A stretch of DNA of 64,000 nt from JAWKHR01 sp041394725 (GTDB lineage: Bacteria; Acidobacteriota; Vicinamibacteria; Vicinamibacterales; SCN-69-37). The notes under the pieces are model-generated. The model was not told where the DNA came from. It was given only the letters and a program-made list of their open reading frames with translations, and searched no databases. Below are positions 38,301 to 46,475 of the stretch, piece by piece. Numbering within the stretch: the first letter of the stretch is position 1; each line of letters begins with the position of its first letter. The stretch covers positions 1-64,000 of the forward strand of contig JAWKHR010000039.1 in NCBI GenBank assembly GCA_041394725.1, written 5' to 3'. The translations under genes and the position numbers were made by a program.

Positions 38301-38547
38301 TCACCATGCAGGTCATGCAGGGCATGCAGGACGTCAGCGGTGCCAGTGTCACGCCCCTCGGGTCGGCCGCGCGGCGGGCGTCGCCCGCCGACCGGCCCGG
38401 AGGGCCGGTCGAGGCGGCGAGGTCGGGCGGACACGAGAGCGGCGGGGACTGCGCGCGCCGCCGCTCTCGTGTCCGCCCGGCCTCGTCGCCATTCGCCAGG
38501 CCGACCCTCGCTGGCCCGCTGCATGCCCTGCATGTCCTGCATGGTGA
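38301..38547. repeat. Large imperfect palindrome, family D copy 2 (between two glycosyltransferase genes)
   Basis: Outer arms 38301-38329 and 38519-38547 match over 29 bases with one mismatch and are built of 9-base CATGCAGGG-like units. The inner stem 38413-38445 with 38458-38490 pairs over 33 bases with two mismatches around a 12-nt loop. The left arm alone carries two small hairpins, 38373-38389 (GGCGGGC arms) and 38390-38410 (GACCGGCCC arms), matching those of copy 1 in inverted order. No gene is supported in the 321-base gap. Confidence 0.88.
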
Positions 38548-38589
38548 TCCCGTGGATCCCATCGTGCCGGCACACCCGGAGCCCGGTCC

Positions 38590-39699
38590 GTGGCTAGTCT
38601 CAAGTCCCTGCACGTGGACACGGCGCGCACGTGGCGCGGCGGGCAGAACCAGGTGCTGCAGCTCGTCACGGGCCTCGAGGGCCTCGGGCAGCCGGCCGTG
38701 CTCGTCGCGCACGACGCGGGCGTGCTCAAGCGGCGCGCGCAGGAGGGGCTCCGGTTCTTCGGGTTCGCGCCCCGCAGCGAGTTCGACGTCCGGGCGGCGT
38801 GGCAGCTCGCGCGCGTGATCGAGGAAGTCGCGCCCGACGTCGTCCACGCGCACGACCCGATGGGCATCGCGCTCGCCGCGATGGCGCTGCAGATGGCCTC
38901 GAGCCGGCACGGCCCGGAGCCGCTGTTCGTCGCGGCGCGGCGCGTGGACTTCCACCTGAAGCGGCACGCGTTCTCGCGGTGGAAGCACCGGCAGATCGAC
39001 GTCTTCATCGCCGCGTCGCGGGTGATCGCGGGCATCCTCCGGCACGACGGCATTCCGGAGGATCGCATCGAGGTCGTCCACGACGGCGTGAACCTCGCGC
39101 TCGTGGACAAGACGACGCCCGTGGACGCCCACGCGGCCTGCTGGCTCCCCCACGGCGCGCCCATTGTCGGCAACGTCGCGGCGCTGGCGCCGCACAAGGG
39201 CCAGAAGCACCTGGTGGCGGCCGCGGCGCGCGTGGTCCGCGAGCTGCCGGACACCCGGTTCGTCATCGTCGGCGAGGGCGAGCTGCGGGCGGCGCTCGAG
39301 AAGCAGATCCGCGACCTCGGCCTCGAGCGGCACGTCGTGCTCACCGGGTTCCGCGAGGACGCGCTGGGCCTGATGAAGTCGTTCGACCTCTTCGCGATGA
39401 GCTCGGTGACCGAGGGCCTGGGGTCGGCGATGCTCGAGGCGATGGCCGCCGGCCTGCCCATCGTCGGCACCCGCGCCGGCGGCATCCCGGAGGCGGTGGC
39501 CGACGGCGAGACGGGCCTGCTCGTGCCGCCGCACGACGAGCCGGCGCTCGCGGCGGCGATCGCGGCGCTCATGCGCGATCCGGATCGGCGGCGCGCGCTC
39601 GGCCGCGCGGGCCGCGCGCGCGTCGAGGCCGAGTTCAGCATCGAGCGGATGGTCGAGGGAACGTTGGACGTGTATCGCCGGCGCATGCCGTCCGCGTGA
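38590..39699 (+). CDS. Glycosyltransferase family 4 (GT-B)
   Basis: This is a 369-residue GT-B enzyme. The N-terminal domain holds WRGGQNQVLQLVTGLEGLG (acceptor side) and VVHAHDPMGIALAA. The C-terminal domain has VGNVAALAPHKGQKHLV and the donor-binding E-x7-E motif in TEGLGSAMLEAMAAGLP, then GIPEAVADGETGLLVPP. The enzyme is retaining, probably with a nucleotide-sugar donor, and its substrate is unknown. It starts at GTG 38590 straight after palindrome D2. With the GT2 gene it may belong to an LPS or surface-glycan locus, although no polymerase or ligase is nearby. Confidence 0.9.
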   Translation: MASLKSLHVDTARTWRGGQNQVLQLVTGLEGLGQPAVLVAHDAGVLKRRAQEGLRFFGFAPRSEFDVRAAWQLARVIEEVAPDVVHAHDPMGIALAAMALQMASSRHGPEPLFVAARRVDFHLKRHAFSRWKHRQIDVFIAASRVIAGILRHDGIPEDRIEVVHDGVNLALVDKTTPVDAHAACWLPHGAPIVGNVAALAPHKGQKHLVAAAARVVRELPDTRFVIVGEGELRAALEKQIRDLGLERHVVLTGFREDALGLMKSFDLFAMSSVTEGLGSAMLEAMAAGLPIVGTRAGGIPEAVADGETGLLVPPHDEPALAAAIAALMRDPDRRRALGRAGRARVEAEFSIERMVEGTLDVYRRRMPSA

Positions 39700-39728
39700 C
39701 CGGTGCTACGATGTGGCCTGGCCACGCC

Positions 39729-40118
39729 ATGACACGCGACCTGCACCAGGCACTGGCCCGGGTCGGCGCCGACTCGCCGGGGTTGCGCCTGTTCGTCCTC
39801 CACGGGTCACGAGGGCGCGGGGACGAGCGTCCCGATTCGGACTGGGACTTCGGCTACGAGGCCGATGCGGGTTTCGATCCGGATGCGCTTTTGGCCGGGC
39901 TCGCCGATCTGCTGAAGGCCGACCGCATCGACCTCGTCGATCTCGATCGTGCCGGCGCCCTGCTCCGGCACCGCGTGGCGAGTGACGGGCGGGTGCTGTT
40001 CGAACACACGCCTGGCCTGTTCCAGCGGTTCCGGTTGGACGCGATTGTCACCTGGTGCGATCTGCAGCCGGTGCTGGATCCGCTCTACGCGCGCGTGCTG
40101 GAGGCGCTGCCGCGGTGA
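39729..40118 (+). CDS. mntA: MNT-type nucleotidyltransferase (antitoxin of a HEPN/MNT pair)
   Basis: This is a 129-residue minimal nucleotidyltransferase. The GSRGRG motif is followed ten residues later by the metal-binding pair in DSDWDFGYE, fitting the G-S-x10-D-x-D pattern of MNT proteins. Family members AMPylate a tyrosine of their HepT partner and so neutralise it. ATG 39729 is preferred; ATG 39711 is a possible earlier start. The stop overlaps the GTG of the downstream HepT-like gene by 4 nt, the normal arrangement for this toxin-antitoxin type. Confidence 0.83.
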   Translation: MTRDLHQALARVGADSPGLRLFVLHGSRGRGDERPDSDWDFGYEADAGFDPDALLAGLADLLKADRIDLVDLDRAGALLRHRVASDGRVLFEHTPGLFQRFRLDAIVTWCDLQPVLDPLYARVLEALPR

Positions 40119-40381
40119 GGCCGCTCGACCGTGCCGTTCTCGCGGAGCGGACGCTCGCCCGGCCGCGGAGCTATGCGGACGCCTTCCGGCGCCTGCAGTC
40201 CGCAGGCGTGATCGAGACCGCGCTCGCGGATCGGCTCGTGCGCGCTGCGGGCTTCCGCAACGTCGTGGCTCATGCCTACGAGCGCCTGGACCTCGCGCGC
40301 GTCCATCGGGCCGCAACGGACGGCCCGGCGGATCTTCGGGCGTTCGTGGCCGCCGTCGCGCGGAATCTCCGGGAACGCTGA
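40115..40381 (+). CDS. hepT: HepT-like (DUF86) HEPN ribonuclease toxin, short form
   Basis: This is an 88-residue protein whose centre matches the DUF86/HepT signature: SYADAFRRLQSAGV, then GFRNVVAHAYERLDLARV, containing the R-x4-H-x-Y HEPN active site. HepT proteins are usually about 110-145 residues; here the region before SYADAF is only about 18 residues, so the first helices of the HEPN bundle seem to be missing. No in-frame upstream start restores them. It could be a shortened active toxin or a decayed one. It overlaps mntA by 4 nt (GTGA). Confidence 0.75.
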   Translation: MRPLDRAVLAERTLARPRSYADAFRRLQSAGVIETALADRLVRAAGFRNVVAHAYERLDLARVHRAATDGPADLRAFVAAVARNLRER

Positions 40382-40405
40382 GGGACGTCCGGCTCCCCCC
40401 GGTCG

Positions 40406-42139
40406 CTACCGGCCGATCCTGAAGTTCTGAGTCGTCGTCTCGCCCGACGTGAGTGTCAGGGCCACGGCACTCGGGCTCAGCGCCTGAAAGAGGGCCGGCG
40501 ACGGCCGCAGGTCGCCCACCGGCCCCACGAGCAACGCCGCGAAGTAGTCGCCATCCGGCAGACCTCGCACGTCGTACTGACCGTCGGGGTTCAACTGGAC
40601 GTCGGCGAACCGGCGGGCGCTCGAGCTCAGGGACGCCTGGCGTGGAAATACCAGCAAGTGGAAGTCCGCCAAGTCGACGCCCTCGCCGCCTTCCACCCGA
40701 CCAATGAGCCGTGCGTCCCTGGAGGTGACGGTGATCGCCAGATCCGTCGTCGGGTCGTGTCGCACGATGAGTGGCGCGTCGAGGGCGTCCGCGCCACCCC
40801 AGGTCGCGGTCGCCGGCCGCCAGCCTGTCCGGCGCGCCCCGTCGCGAGTCACGGACAGGTCGTAGGAGGTGGGAGGCACGCCAGCCATGGCAAAATGACC
40901 GGCGTCATCGGAGACGGCCCGCGGATCAGGGCCGAGACGTCCGGCGACCCACGGCTCGTACGGAGACAGGCGGATGGTCCACCCTGCGGGATCGACCTCG
41001 TCACCGTCTCGATCCACTCGCACGTCGCCGGTGACGCTGGCAGAGGGTTCCAGGCGGACGTCGAACTCGAAGACGTCGGTCGCCGGGACGTTCAGATCCG
41101 CGACCGACCACAGAGGCCAGGGATTGCCATCCGGCCCCGGCCCCTGCTGGGGGCCTTGCGCCACCAGCACATAGGGTCCCGGCGCGACAGCGTCGAAGGC
41201 GAAACGGAAGCCCGCCGCGGGCTGGGCCAGGGCAGACTTGGCGAGGCCCCTGAGCGCCGCGTGACGAGGCACCAGCAGGACCTGAACGAACGCCGCCTCG
41301 TAGCCGTACGGGAGGCTGATCGTGCCACTGGCCCGTGTCAGTCGGACGGGTTGCACGACCATGTCCAGCCCGTCTCGCACCTCTCCGGCCCGGACGGCCA
41401 CGGCCGCGGCGACCGCTGGCTCTGGTGTGCCGGGAAAGTACGTGGGTCCGTAGATCGCCGGGGCGGGGGGCGGGCTCCCAGCCGAGGAGACGGCAAAGCC
41501 GTCGCGCACACCGTCCCGAAGCTGCCGGAGGAGCGCGTCGTTCTCCGCGTCGGACCGTCCGGCCGCCCGCTGCTGAACGGCTTGCGGAGGCTCCGCCACG
41601 AGGAAGTACTCGCCGGGAACGAGCCCTGCGATCCGGTAGGCGCCACGCGCATCCGTCACGGTCCGCGATTCGCTGCCGCCCGCGCCAGCGGCCAGGTCGG
41701 ACCCGGTGCCGCTGGCTTCCGGCACGGCCTGCACCGCAATTCCAGCAATGCCGCGGCCGTACTCGTCCCGCACCACCCCGGCCATCACCGCAGCCCTGGT
41801 CATGCGAATGTCGACCGCGTCGCGTCGCTGCCCGGCGCCAAGTTCGATGCCTGGGCCGGCCATTTGCGGCTGCGGAGCGGCAAAGGCACCCCACAGGTAG
41901 CCGGGCTTGGACGCCGCGATTCTGTACCGGCCGGCGGGAAGAGGCTCGACGCTGAACCGGCCTTCGTCGTCGCTGAGGGCACGGTGGACGGCCCCATCGT
42001 TGCCCGTCACGGTAAGCACTGCGCCCGACACGCCCTGACCGGACGCGGCATCTCGGACGACACCCATCAGCGCGCCGGTCGCTTGCGGTGGTACCTGAAG
42101 CACCGCAGCCAGCACGTAGGCGTAGACCGTTAGCGACAT
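40406..42139 (-). CDS. Exported protein with carboxypeptidase-regulatory-like domains (copy 1)
   Basis: This is a 577-residue protein with a short hydrophobic N-terminus (LTVYAYVLAAVLQVPP). It contains repeated carboxypeptidase-regulatory-like (transthyretin-fold) blocks: GVVRDAASGQGVSGAVLTV with SDDEGRFSVEPLPAGRYRI, then GVVRDEYGRGIAGIAVQAV with TDARGAYRIAGLVPGEYFL, and the YGPTYFPGTPEPA motif near residue 235. No peptidase domain is present. Such proteins are abundant in Acidobacteriota, presumably as surface or periplasmic binding modules of unknown ligand. It lies 38 nt after its paralogue and ends the minus-strand cassette. Confidence 0.8.
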   Translation of the reverse strand: MSLTVYAYVLAAVLQVPPQATGALMGVVRDAASGQGVSGAVLTVTGNDGAVHRALSDDEGRFSVEPLPAGRYRIAASKPGYLWGAFAAPQPQMAGPGIELGAGQRRDAVDIRMTRAAVMAGVVRDEYGRGIAGIAVQAVPEASGTGSDLAAGAGGSESRTVTDARGAYRIAGLVPGEYFLVAEPPQAVQQRAAGRSDAENDALLRQLRDGVRDGFAVSSAGSPPPAPAIYGPTYFPGTPEPAVAAAVAVRAGEVRDGLDMVVQPVRLTRASGTISLPYGYEAAFVQVLLVPRHAALRGLAKSALAQPAAGFRFAFDAVAPGPYVLVAQGPQQGPGPDGNPWPLWSVADLNVPATDVFEFDVRLEPSASVTGDVRVDRDGDEVDPAGWTIRLSPYEPWVAGRLGPDPRAVSDDAGHFAMAGVPPTSYDLSVTRDGARRTGWRPATATWGGADALDAPLIVRHDPTTDLAITVTSRDARLIGRVEGGEGVDLADFHLLVFPRQASLSSSARRFADVQLNPDGQYDVRGLPDGDYFAALLVGPVGDLRPSPALFQALSPSAVALTLTSGETTTQNFRIGR

Positions 42140-42177
42140 CCCTGGGATCTCCTTCGCCAGCGTCCAGTTCGCAGCGT

Positions 42178-44112
42178 TTACCTCGCGAACTCCACGGCCG
42201 TCAAGTTGATCGTCAGACCGGCACCACTCCGAAGCTCACGCTCTTCCGCCTTCGCGGCCAGCCGCTCGAGCACCGGGACCGAGACCCAGTCCGGTGGCGG
42301 GACGCCGCGGATCGCCGTGACGTAGTACGTTCCGGCAGGCAGGTCGGCGATTCGATACTGCGCCGTGATCGTCACGGGCACGGCTCGGAGACGAGGCGGC
42401 GCCAGGCCGAGCGGACTCCAGGCTGTCCGATCGGTCGGAAAGACAATCACGGTGGCACCGGCGCGTTTCTCGTCCGCGTCGCGTACATGGCCCGACACGC
42501 TGGCGACGTCCCTGGAGATCTCGATGACGACGCCCGTGAGATCCTCACCCGCCTGCCACTCGATCGGGCGTTCCGCAAGCTCCGACGACAGTTGCTCACC
42601 GCCATGGCGAATCGATCGAATCGCCCAACCGCTCGTGCCGCTGCCCGACAGCCGGAGAAAGTACGCACCGGGCCGAATTCCATCGACCGTGACGGCCGCG
42701 CCGTCAGGCTCGAACTTCCTCGATGGAGAATAGCCGAGAGGCACACCCAGCGAGGGATCGCCATCGGCCGGCTCGAGGCGTACCCACACTGATGACGTTG
42801 GCCGTTCCGGCCAGCTCAGCCTGGCCTCGAGCCGTCCCGCCGGGCCGAGTCTGAAGACGAGATTGTCGATATCCCTGCCCACTGCTACGCGGGTACGCCC
42901 CCAGTGTCTCGACACGTTCCGGTCGTCTCGCGATTCCAGCTTCACGGGCGCCGTGCTCGTCGTGACGGGGGCCTGGCTGATGCTTCCCGACGTCCAGCCT
43001 GCGGGAGGCATCGGCGGTGTCGCGCCGGCAGTCCCCTGGACGTAGCTGGAGATGGCGTCGCCTGGCTCGATGAGATACTCGCCAGCGGCAACGTTCACGA
43101 ACGTGAACTGGCCCCTCGCATCGACGAAGGTCGTCGCCACGTCTCGCCGGCCGCCGAATGACGATCCCGCGCCATCGACAGCAGACAGGCGCAACGGCAG
43201 CCCCGCGTAACTTGCGGCCGGCCCCGTGACCTGACCACTGACGCGAAAGCCTGGTACGGCCAGCAGGGCCAGGCCCACCTGTTTCTCCTGCCCGGGCTCC
43301 ACGGCAATCAGGCCTTCAGAGGTACTGCCCGCAGTGGCCGGCTCACACGCCGGGCGGTACGTCATCGGTTGCCCCTGGACGTCTGGAGCCAGCAGCGCAC
43401 CGTCGACGAGGAGGCGGACGCCGTGGACGTCAACCGCCGGTGCCTGGGCGAGGGCGGCCCGCGCCGGCACGTCCCGGAAGCCAGGACCAACGTCCGGAGG
43501 TAGTGTGGCCTGCACGGCCTCGAGGCACACGGCGTACCGGCCCGGCTGCAGGTTGGCAAAGAGCGCCGTTCCGGCGTCATCGGTCGTCGATCTCGCGACG
43601 GGGACGAGCCGGGACTGCCCGGCAATCCACAGCTCCTGCCAGAGACGGACCTGGGCCCGGAGGACCGGCTCGCCGTTTGCCAGCGCCAGCCGGGCCTCGA
43701 CGTGGCCTGCCGGTGTCAGCAGCAGCCTCACGTCGTCGATCCACCGGCCAGGCTCGATCGGAAACGTGACCGGCGACCGGTAGGCCAGATAGCCCGGCCG
43801 GGAGGCATGAACCCTGAACGAGTCGGCTGGAGCCACCTCGACGAAGACGAATCGTCCGTCTCGATCGGTCACGGCGGACGCCACCTCGCGCCCCGCGGGA
43901 ACGAAGGGTTCGATAACCCGCAGCGCCACCGCGGCACTGGGAATCGGCGCCCCGGTGGTCGCGTCGAGTACGATGCCGCTCAGGGCACCGCTCCGGGGCG
44001 CGCCTGCCCTCTGCGCCTCGCGACTCTGGGCATCGCCGCTGATGCCTGCCAGCACCAGCGTCACCACGACGCCGAGCACCGATGTGCACCTTCGCCTGAC
44101 TGCAACGCTCAT
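42178..44112 (-). CDS. Exported protein with carboxypeptidase-regulatory-like domains (copy 2)
   Basis: This is a 644-residue protein with a signal-type N-terminus (TSVLGVVVTLVLAGISGDAQ). It shows regulatory-like blocks GIVLDATTGAPIPSAAVAL with TDRDGRFVFVEVAPADSFRV, a second with LANGEPVLRAQVRLW, and later GHVRDADEKRAGATVIVFP with YRIADLPAGTYYVTAI near the end. It is a distant paralogue of the following gene, and again no catalytic domain is present. A 195-nt gap with two hairpins separates it from the Cys-rich peptide gene. Base composition here looks less GC-rich than most of the window, which suggests the cassette was acquired. Confidence 0.8.
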   Translation of the reverse strand: MSVAVRRRCTSVLGVVVTLVLAGISGDAQSREAQRAGAPRSGALSGIVLDATTGAPIPSAAVALRVIEPFVPAGREVASAVTDRDGRFVFVEVAPADSFRVHASRPGYLAYRSPVTFPIEPGRWIDDVRLLLTPAGHVEARLALANGEPVLRAQVRLWQELWIAGQSRLVPVARSTTDDAGTALFANLQPGRYAVCLEAVQATLPPDVGPGFRDVPARAALAQAPAVDVHGVRLLVDGALLAPDVQGQPMTYRPACEPATAGSTSEGLIAVEPGQEKQVGLALLAVPGFRVSGQVTGPAASYAGLPLRLSAVDGAGSSFGGRRDVATTFVDARGQFTFVNVAAGEYLIEPGDAISSYVQGTAGATPPMPPAGWTSGSISQAPVTTSTAPVKLESRDDRNVSRHWGRTRVAVGRDIDNLVFRLGPAGRLEARLSWPERPTSSVWVRLEPADGDPSLGVPLGYSPSRKFEPDGAAVTVDGIRPGAYFLRLSGSGTSGWAIRSIRHGGEQLSSELAERPIEWQAGEDLTGVVIEISRDVASVSGHVRDADEKRAGATVIVFPTDRTAWSPLGLAPPRLRAVPVTITAQYRIADLPAGTYYVTAIRGVPPPDWVSVPVLERLAAKAEERELRSGAGLTINLTAVEFAR

Positions 44113-44245
44113 CCCGCGTCCTCATCTCCTCGCCAAGGACAGACGCCTTCAGCGTCTGTCACGGATGGCGTCAGCGGTCTGCGAGAGCCCTATCCGCAGA
44201 ACGCGCCGCTGATTTCAACCCGCCATTGGCCCTGGGGATCGATGA

Positions 44246-44279
44246 GCCCGCGGCACCCAAACCGCCGAGCGCCGCGGGC
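44246..44279 (-). terminator. Hairpin downstream of the Cys-rich peptide gene
   Basis: A 9-bp perfect stem (44246-44254 with 44271-44279, GCCCGCGGC arms) lies about 30 nt past the stop of the peptide gene. A second 9-bp stem with a five-base loop is at 44138-44160 (GACAGACGC arms). Neither has a strong U tract, so they may attenuate rather than end transcription into the next gene. Confidence 0.35.
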
Positions 44280-44307
44280 CGGAACTCGGGCGAGTGCGAA
44301 GCCGAGG

Positions 44308-44568
44308 CTACGCGCCGCCTCCGCACTCGCACTCGCCTTCGTTGGGGAATTCGCCCAGGCACTGCAAGGTGAACGGCCCCCCGCAGTGGGTTTCGCAAAC
44401 GCCCGCCATCGTCGAACAGTCCTGGTCGCACTGATCGAACGAAAAGCCGTTCGGATCATGGTACTCGACGTGACAGAACCGCGCGTATGCCGGCCCGGTG
44501 GGCGGCATGCCCACCGTCACCAGCGCCCCGAAGAACGCGGCCGCGGCCACGTTTCTGATTGTCTTCAT
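44308..44568 (-). CDS. Small exported cysteine-rich protein, unknown family
   Basis: This is an 86-residue precursor. GGGAGG lies just upstream of ATG 44568, and an export signal follows (IRNVAAAAFFGALVTVG, probable cleavage after PAYA). The mature part of about 58 residues has eight cysteines (FCHVEY, FDQCDQDCST, GVCETHCGG, LQCLGE, ECECGGG), which suggests four disulfides or a metal site, and ends in Gly-Gly-Gly-Ala. I do not recognise the family. It directly follows a membrane-anchored DsbA-like gene (79 nt), which could oxidise it, and is followed by two exported regulatory-like proteins. A signalling peptide, toxin or structural peptide are all possible. Confidence 0.7.
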   Translation of the reverse strand: MKTIRNVAAAAFFGALVTVGMPPTGPAYARFCHVEYHDPNGFSFDQCDQDCSTMAGVCETHCGGPFTLQCLGEFPNEGECECGGGA

Positions 44569-44647
44569 CGTCTGCCTCCCTCCCGTTTGGACCGGCGACT
44601 CTGCCGGTGTCCGCGCCTTTCGAACGCGCCACTTGCTCAGCCGGGCA

Positions 44648-45385
44648 TCATCGAGTGGTCCCTTGGGCTTCATCCCGGACCCGTTCGATTGCGCGCCTGA
44701 ACTCACTCACCGGTGCGGCGCCTTTCACGACCGTCACGATCCGGACTCGCCCGTCGTCCTGGCGGTGACCAATCAAGAAATACGGTGTGCTGGCGATCCC
44801 TAATCGTGCCGCCTCGGCTTGGTCGCGCTGCACCGCTTCACTGGCGTCATCGGCCAGGCAACCGGTGAGCGCGACGGAGTCCACACCGACGCTCTGCACA
44901 GTCGACGTGACAGCCGCGAGGTCAAACGGCTGCCCTGACAACGTGAATAGAGCGTCGTGGACGGCCCAGAACCGTCCCTGTCTTGCGGCACACTCAGCTA
45001 CCCGAGCCGCCGGCCCGGCAAACGGGTGAATGGACAGCGGCAGGTGTTTGAACGCGAACCGCAGCCTGCCCGTGTCGACGTATTCCTCGCGCAGCACCGG
45101 CAGCACCTGGCTGGCGAATCGAGCGCAGAACGGGCAGCGAAAATCGGAGTACCCGATCATGACCACGGCGGCCCCGACGTCGCCGAACGTCGGCGTACCG
45201 GCAATCGAAATCGCCTCCGTCGGAACGGCGGGGCGTCCGCCCTCGTCTACGACTGGCGCCCCCACGAATCGCCAGATCAGCAGTAGAGCCGCGGTGCCCA
45301 TGAGGATTGAGGCCACCAGGTCAACGGCCTTGCGAAGTGCGAGGGCATCGACCGTGACCCCGAATACGCTTCGTGATGGGCCCAT
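44648..45385 (-). CDS. Membrane-anchored DsbA-like thioredoxin-fold protein
   Basis: This is a 245-residue protein. One N-terminal membrane helix (LVASILMGTAALLLIW, about residues 23-38) places the thioredoxin-like domain outside the cytoplasm. The redox site is RCPFC (Cys near 82 and 85), the fold continues with FKHLPLSIHPFAGPAARVAECA, and the cis-Pro loop is IASTPYFLIG. The arrangement matches the DsbA/BdbD-like Thioredoxin_4 group that forms or shuffles disulfides. ATG 45385 gives the anchor at the N-terminus; the frame is open further upstream but overlaps the sigma gene. The next gene encodes an eight-cysteine exported peptide, a natural client. Confidence 0.85.
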   Translation of the reverse strand: MGPSRSVFGVTVDALALRKAVDLVASILMGTAALLLIWRFVGAPVVDEGGRPAVPTEAISIAGTPTFGDVGAAVVMIGYSDFRCPFCARFASQVLPVLREEYVDTGRLRFAFKHLPLSIHPFAGPAARVAECAARQGRFWAVHDALFTLSGQPFDLAAVTSTVQSVGVDSVALTGCLADDASEAVQRDQAEAARLGIASTPYFLIGHRQDDGRVRIVTVVKGAAPVSEFRRAIERVRDEAQGTTR

Positions 45386-45423
45386 GTCTACCAATGACGC
45401 ACGGCGGCTCGATGAGGCCAGAC

Positions 45424-46395
45424 CTATTTCCGACCTGGCCGCTGGCTGCCAACACGCCGGAGCATTGGCCCCTGCAATGACAAGCGCGGCTCCGGCCTGG
45501 CCCTGATGCGCTTCACCACGACTTTCACCCTTGCGCACGCTTCCGCCCGCGGCAGATGCCCGGCCCGGATCACTCGAGCCTGCTGCTCAATCGGGGCCTC
45601 CTCAAGGTATCGGAGGCGGATCAGCTGCCATTCGTCTGGCCTTCGGCACTTGGCCTGCACCCGCGCGCGTATGAGGCGCCCGCTCTCCTCGCAGTCGATC
45701 GGGTCAACGAAGTCTGTTGCGCCTGCCGCATCAGACCCAGCCAGCCGGTCGATCTCGCCATCCAGCCCGACGACGTCGAGCCGCGGGCGCGCCGCGGCGC
45801 GGCGCCATTCATCCAGGAGGCGGTTCTTCGCGCATCGAAGGAGCCAGGATCGCGGGTCGAGAATCGAGTCTGGATCGACGCACCCGGGCTGCATCGTCTT
45901 CATGACGGCGTCAGTGAGCGCGTCGGCGATCGATTCCGGCGACTCGGCTCTGCCGCGTCGGCGTGCCCACGAATGGAGCGGTGCGGACAAGGCGCGCTGG
46001 ACGAGACGCCAGATATCGCCACCCGCGACCTCGTCGCCGCTTCGGAACCTGGCCTGCAGCTTTCGAAACCGGTCCGCGAATTCTCCGCGCCGCCTGGCCG
46101 CGGCGATCAGCCGGACGATTTCCGACGCCACCGGTTCGACATCGTCGCGCCCCGGGCCCAGGGCCAGGACCAGCGGAGCGGCACCCTTCCATCCGTCGGG
46201 GAATCGCCGTCCACGACTCGTTGGTTGGTTGGTTGGTTGGTGAATCACGATCCGGAGTGCGTCGTCCTCGGCTGGCCACAGCGGCTCCAGCCAGCTCCAC
46301 CCAGCCGGAGCCGGGGGTGCCGAGTCCAGTACCACGGCATCGAGCTTCGTTTCCTCGGCGACACCGACGGCGGCCCTCCAGTCAGCACAGACCAC
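45424..46395 (-). CDS. Sigma-70-like (ECF-type) factor with an N-terminal receiver-like domain; start region uncertain
   Basis: The annotated frame has 323 residues from GTG 46395. Residues about 120-225 resemble sigma region 2 (WRLVQRALSAPLHSWARRR, ESIADALTDAV, SWLLRCAKNRLLDEWRRA), and about 255-305 resemble region 4 (QLIRLRYLEEAPIEQQARV, then ARVKVVVKRIRARPE). The N-terminal 100 residues look like a degenerate response-regulator receiver (ETKLDAVVLDSAPP). The domain begins upstream of the GTG: the frame stays open to 46485 and reads VTILLPDSALCLRLRQ, but its only good start, ATG 46475 with GAGG before it, is out of frame by one base in a G tract. A (CCAA)5 tract lies inside the coding region. 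It heads the cassette and may control it. Confidence 0.6.
   Translation of the reverse strand: MVCADWRAAVGVAEETKLDAVVLDSAPPAPAGWSWLEPLWPAEDDALRIVIHQPTNQPTSRGRRFPDGWKGAAPLVLALGPGRDDVEPVASEIVRLIAAARRRGEFADRFRKLQARFRSGDEVAGGDIWRLVQRALSAPLHSWARRRGRAESPESIADALTDAVMKTMQPGCVDPDSILDPRSWLLRCAKNRLLDEWRRAAARPRLDVVGLDGEIDRLAGSDAAGATDFVDPIDCEESGRLIRARVQAKCRRPDEWQLIRLRYLEEAPIEQQARVIRAGHLPRAEACARVKVVVKRIRARPEPRLSLQGPMLRRVGSQRPGRK
46221..46240 (-). repeat. Tetranucleotide tract (CCAA)5 inside the sigma-like gene
   Basis: The plus strand reads TTGG five times exactly at 46221-46240; the coding strand is CCAA x5, translated HQPTNQPT. It lies between the receiver-like and sigma-like parts. Gain or loss of one unit would shift the frame. 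Such low-GC tetramer tracts are uncommon in sequence this GC-rich. Confidence 0.9.
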
Positions 46396-46475
46396 CGCCT
46401 CGAGGCGGCGTCCGCTGAGCTCCTGCCGCAGGCGGAGGCAGAGCGCTGAGTCGGGTAGAAGGATGGTTACCCCAT

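Noticed and set aside
38306..38818. Plus-strand frame of 170 codons starting MQVMQGMQ
   Set aside because: It begins in the iterated outer arm of palindrome D2 and runs out of frame into the GT4 gene.
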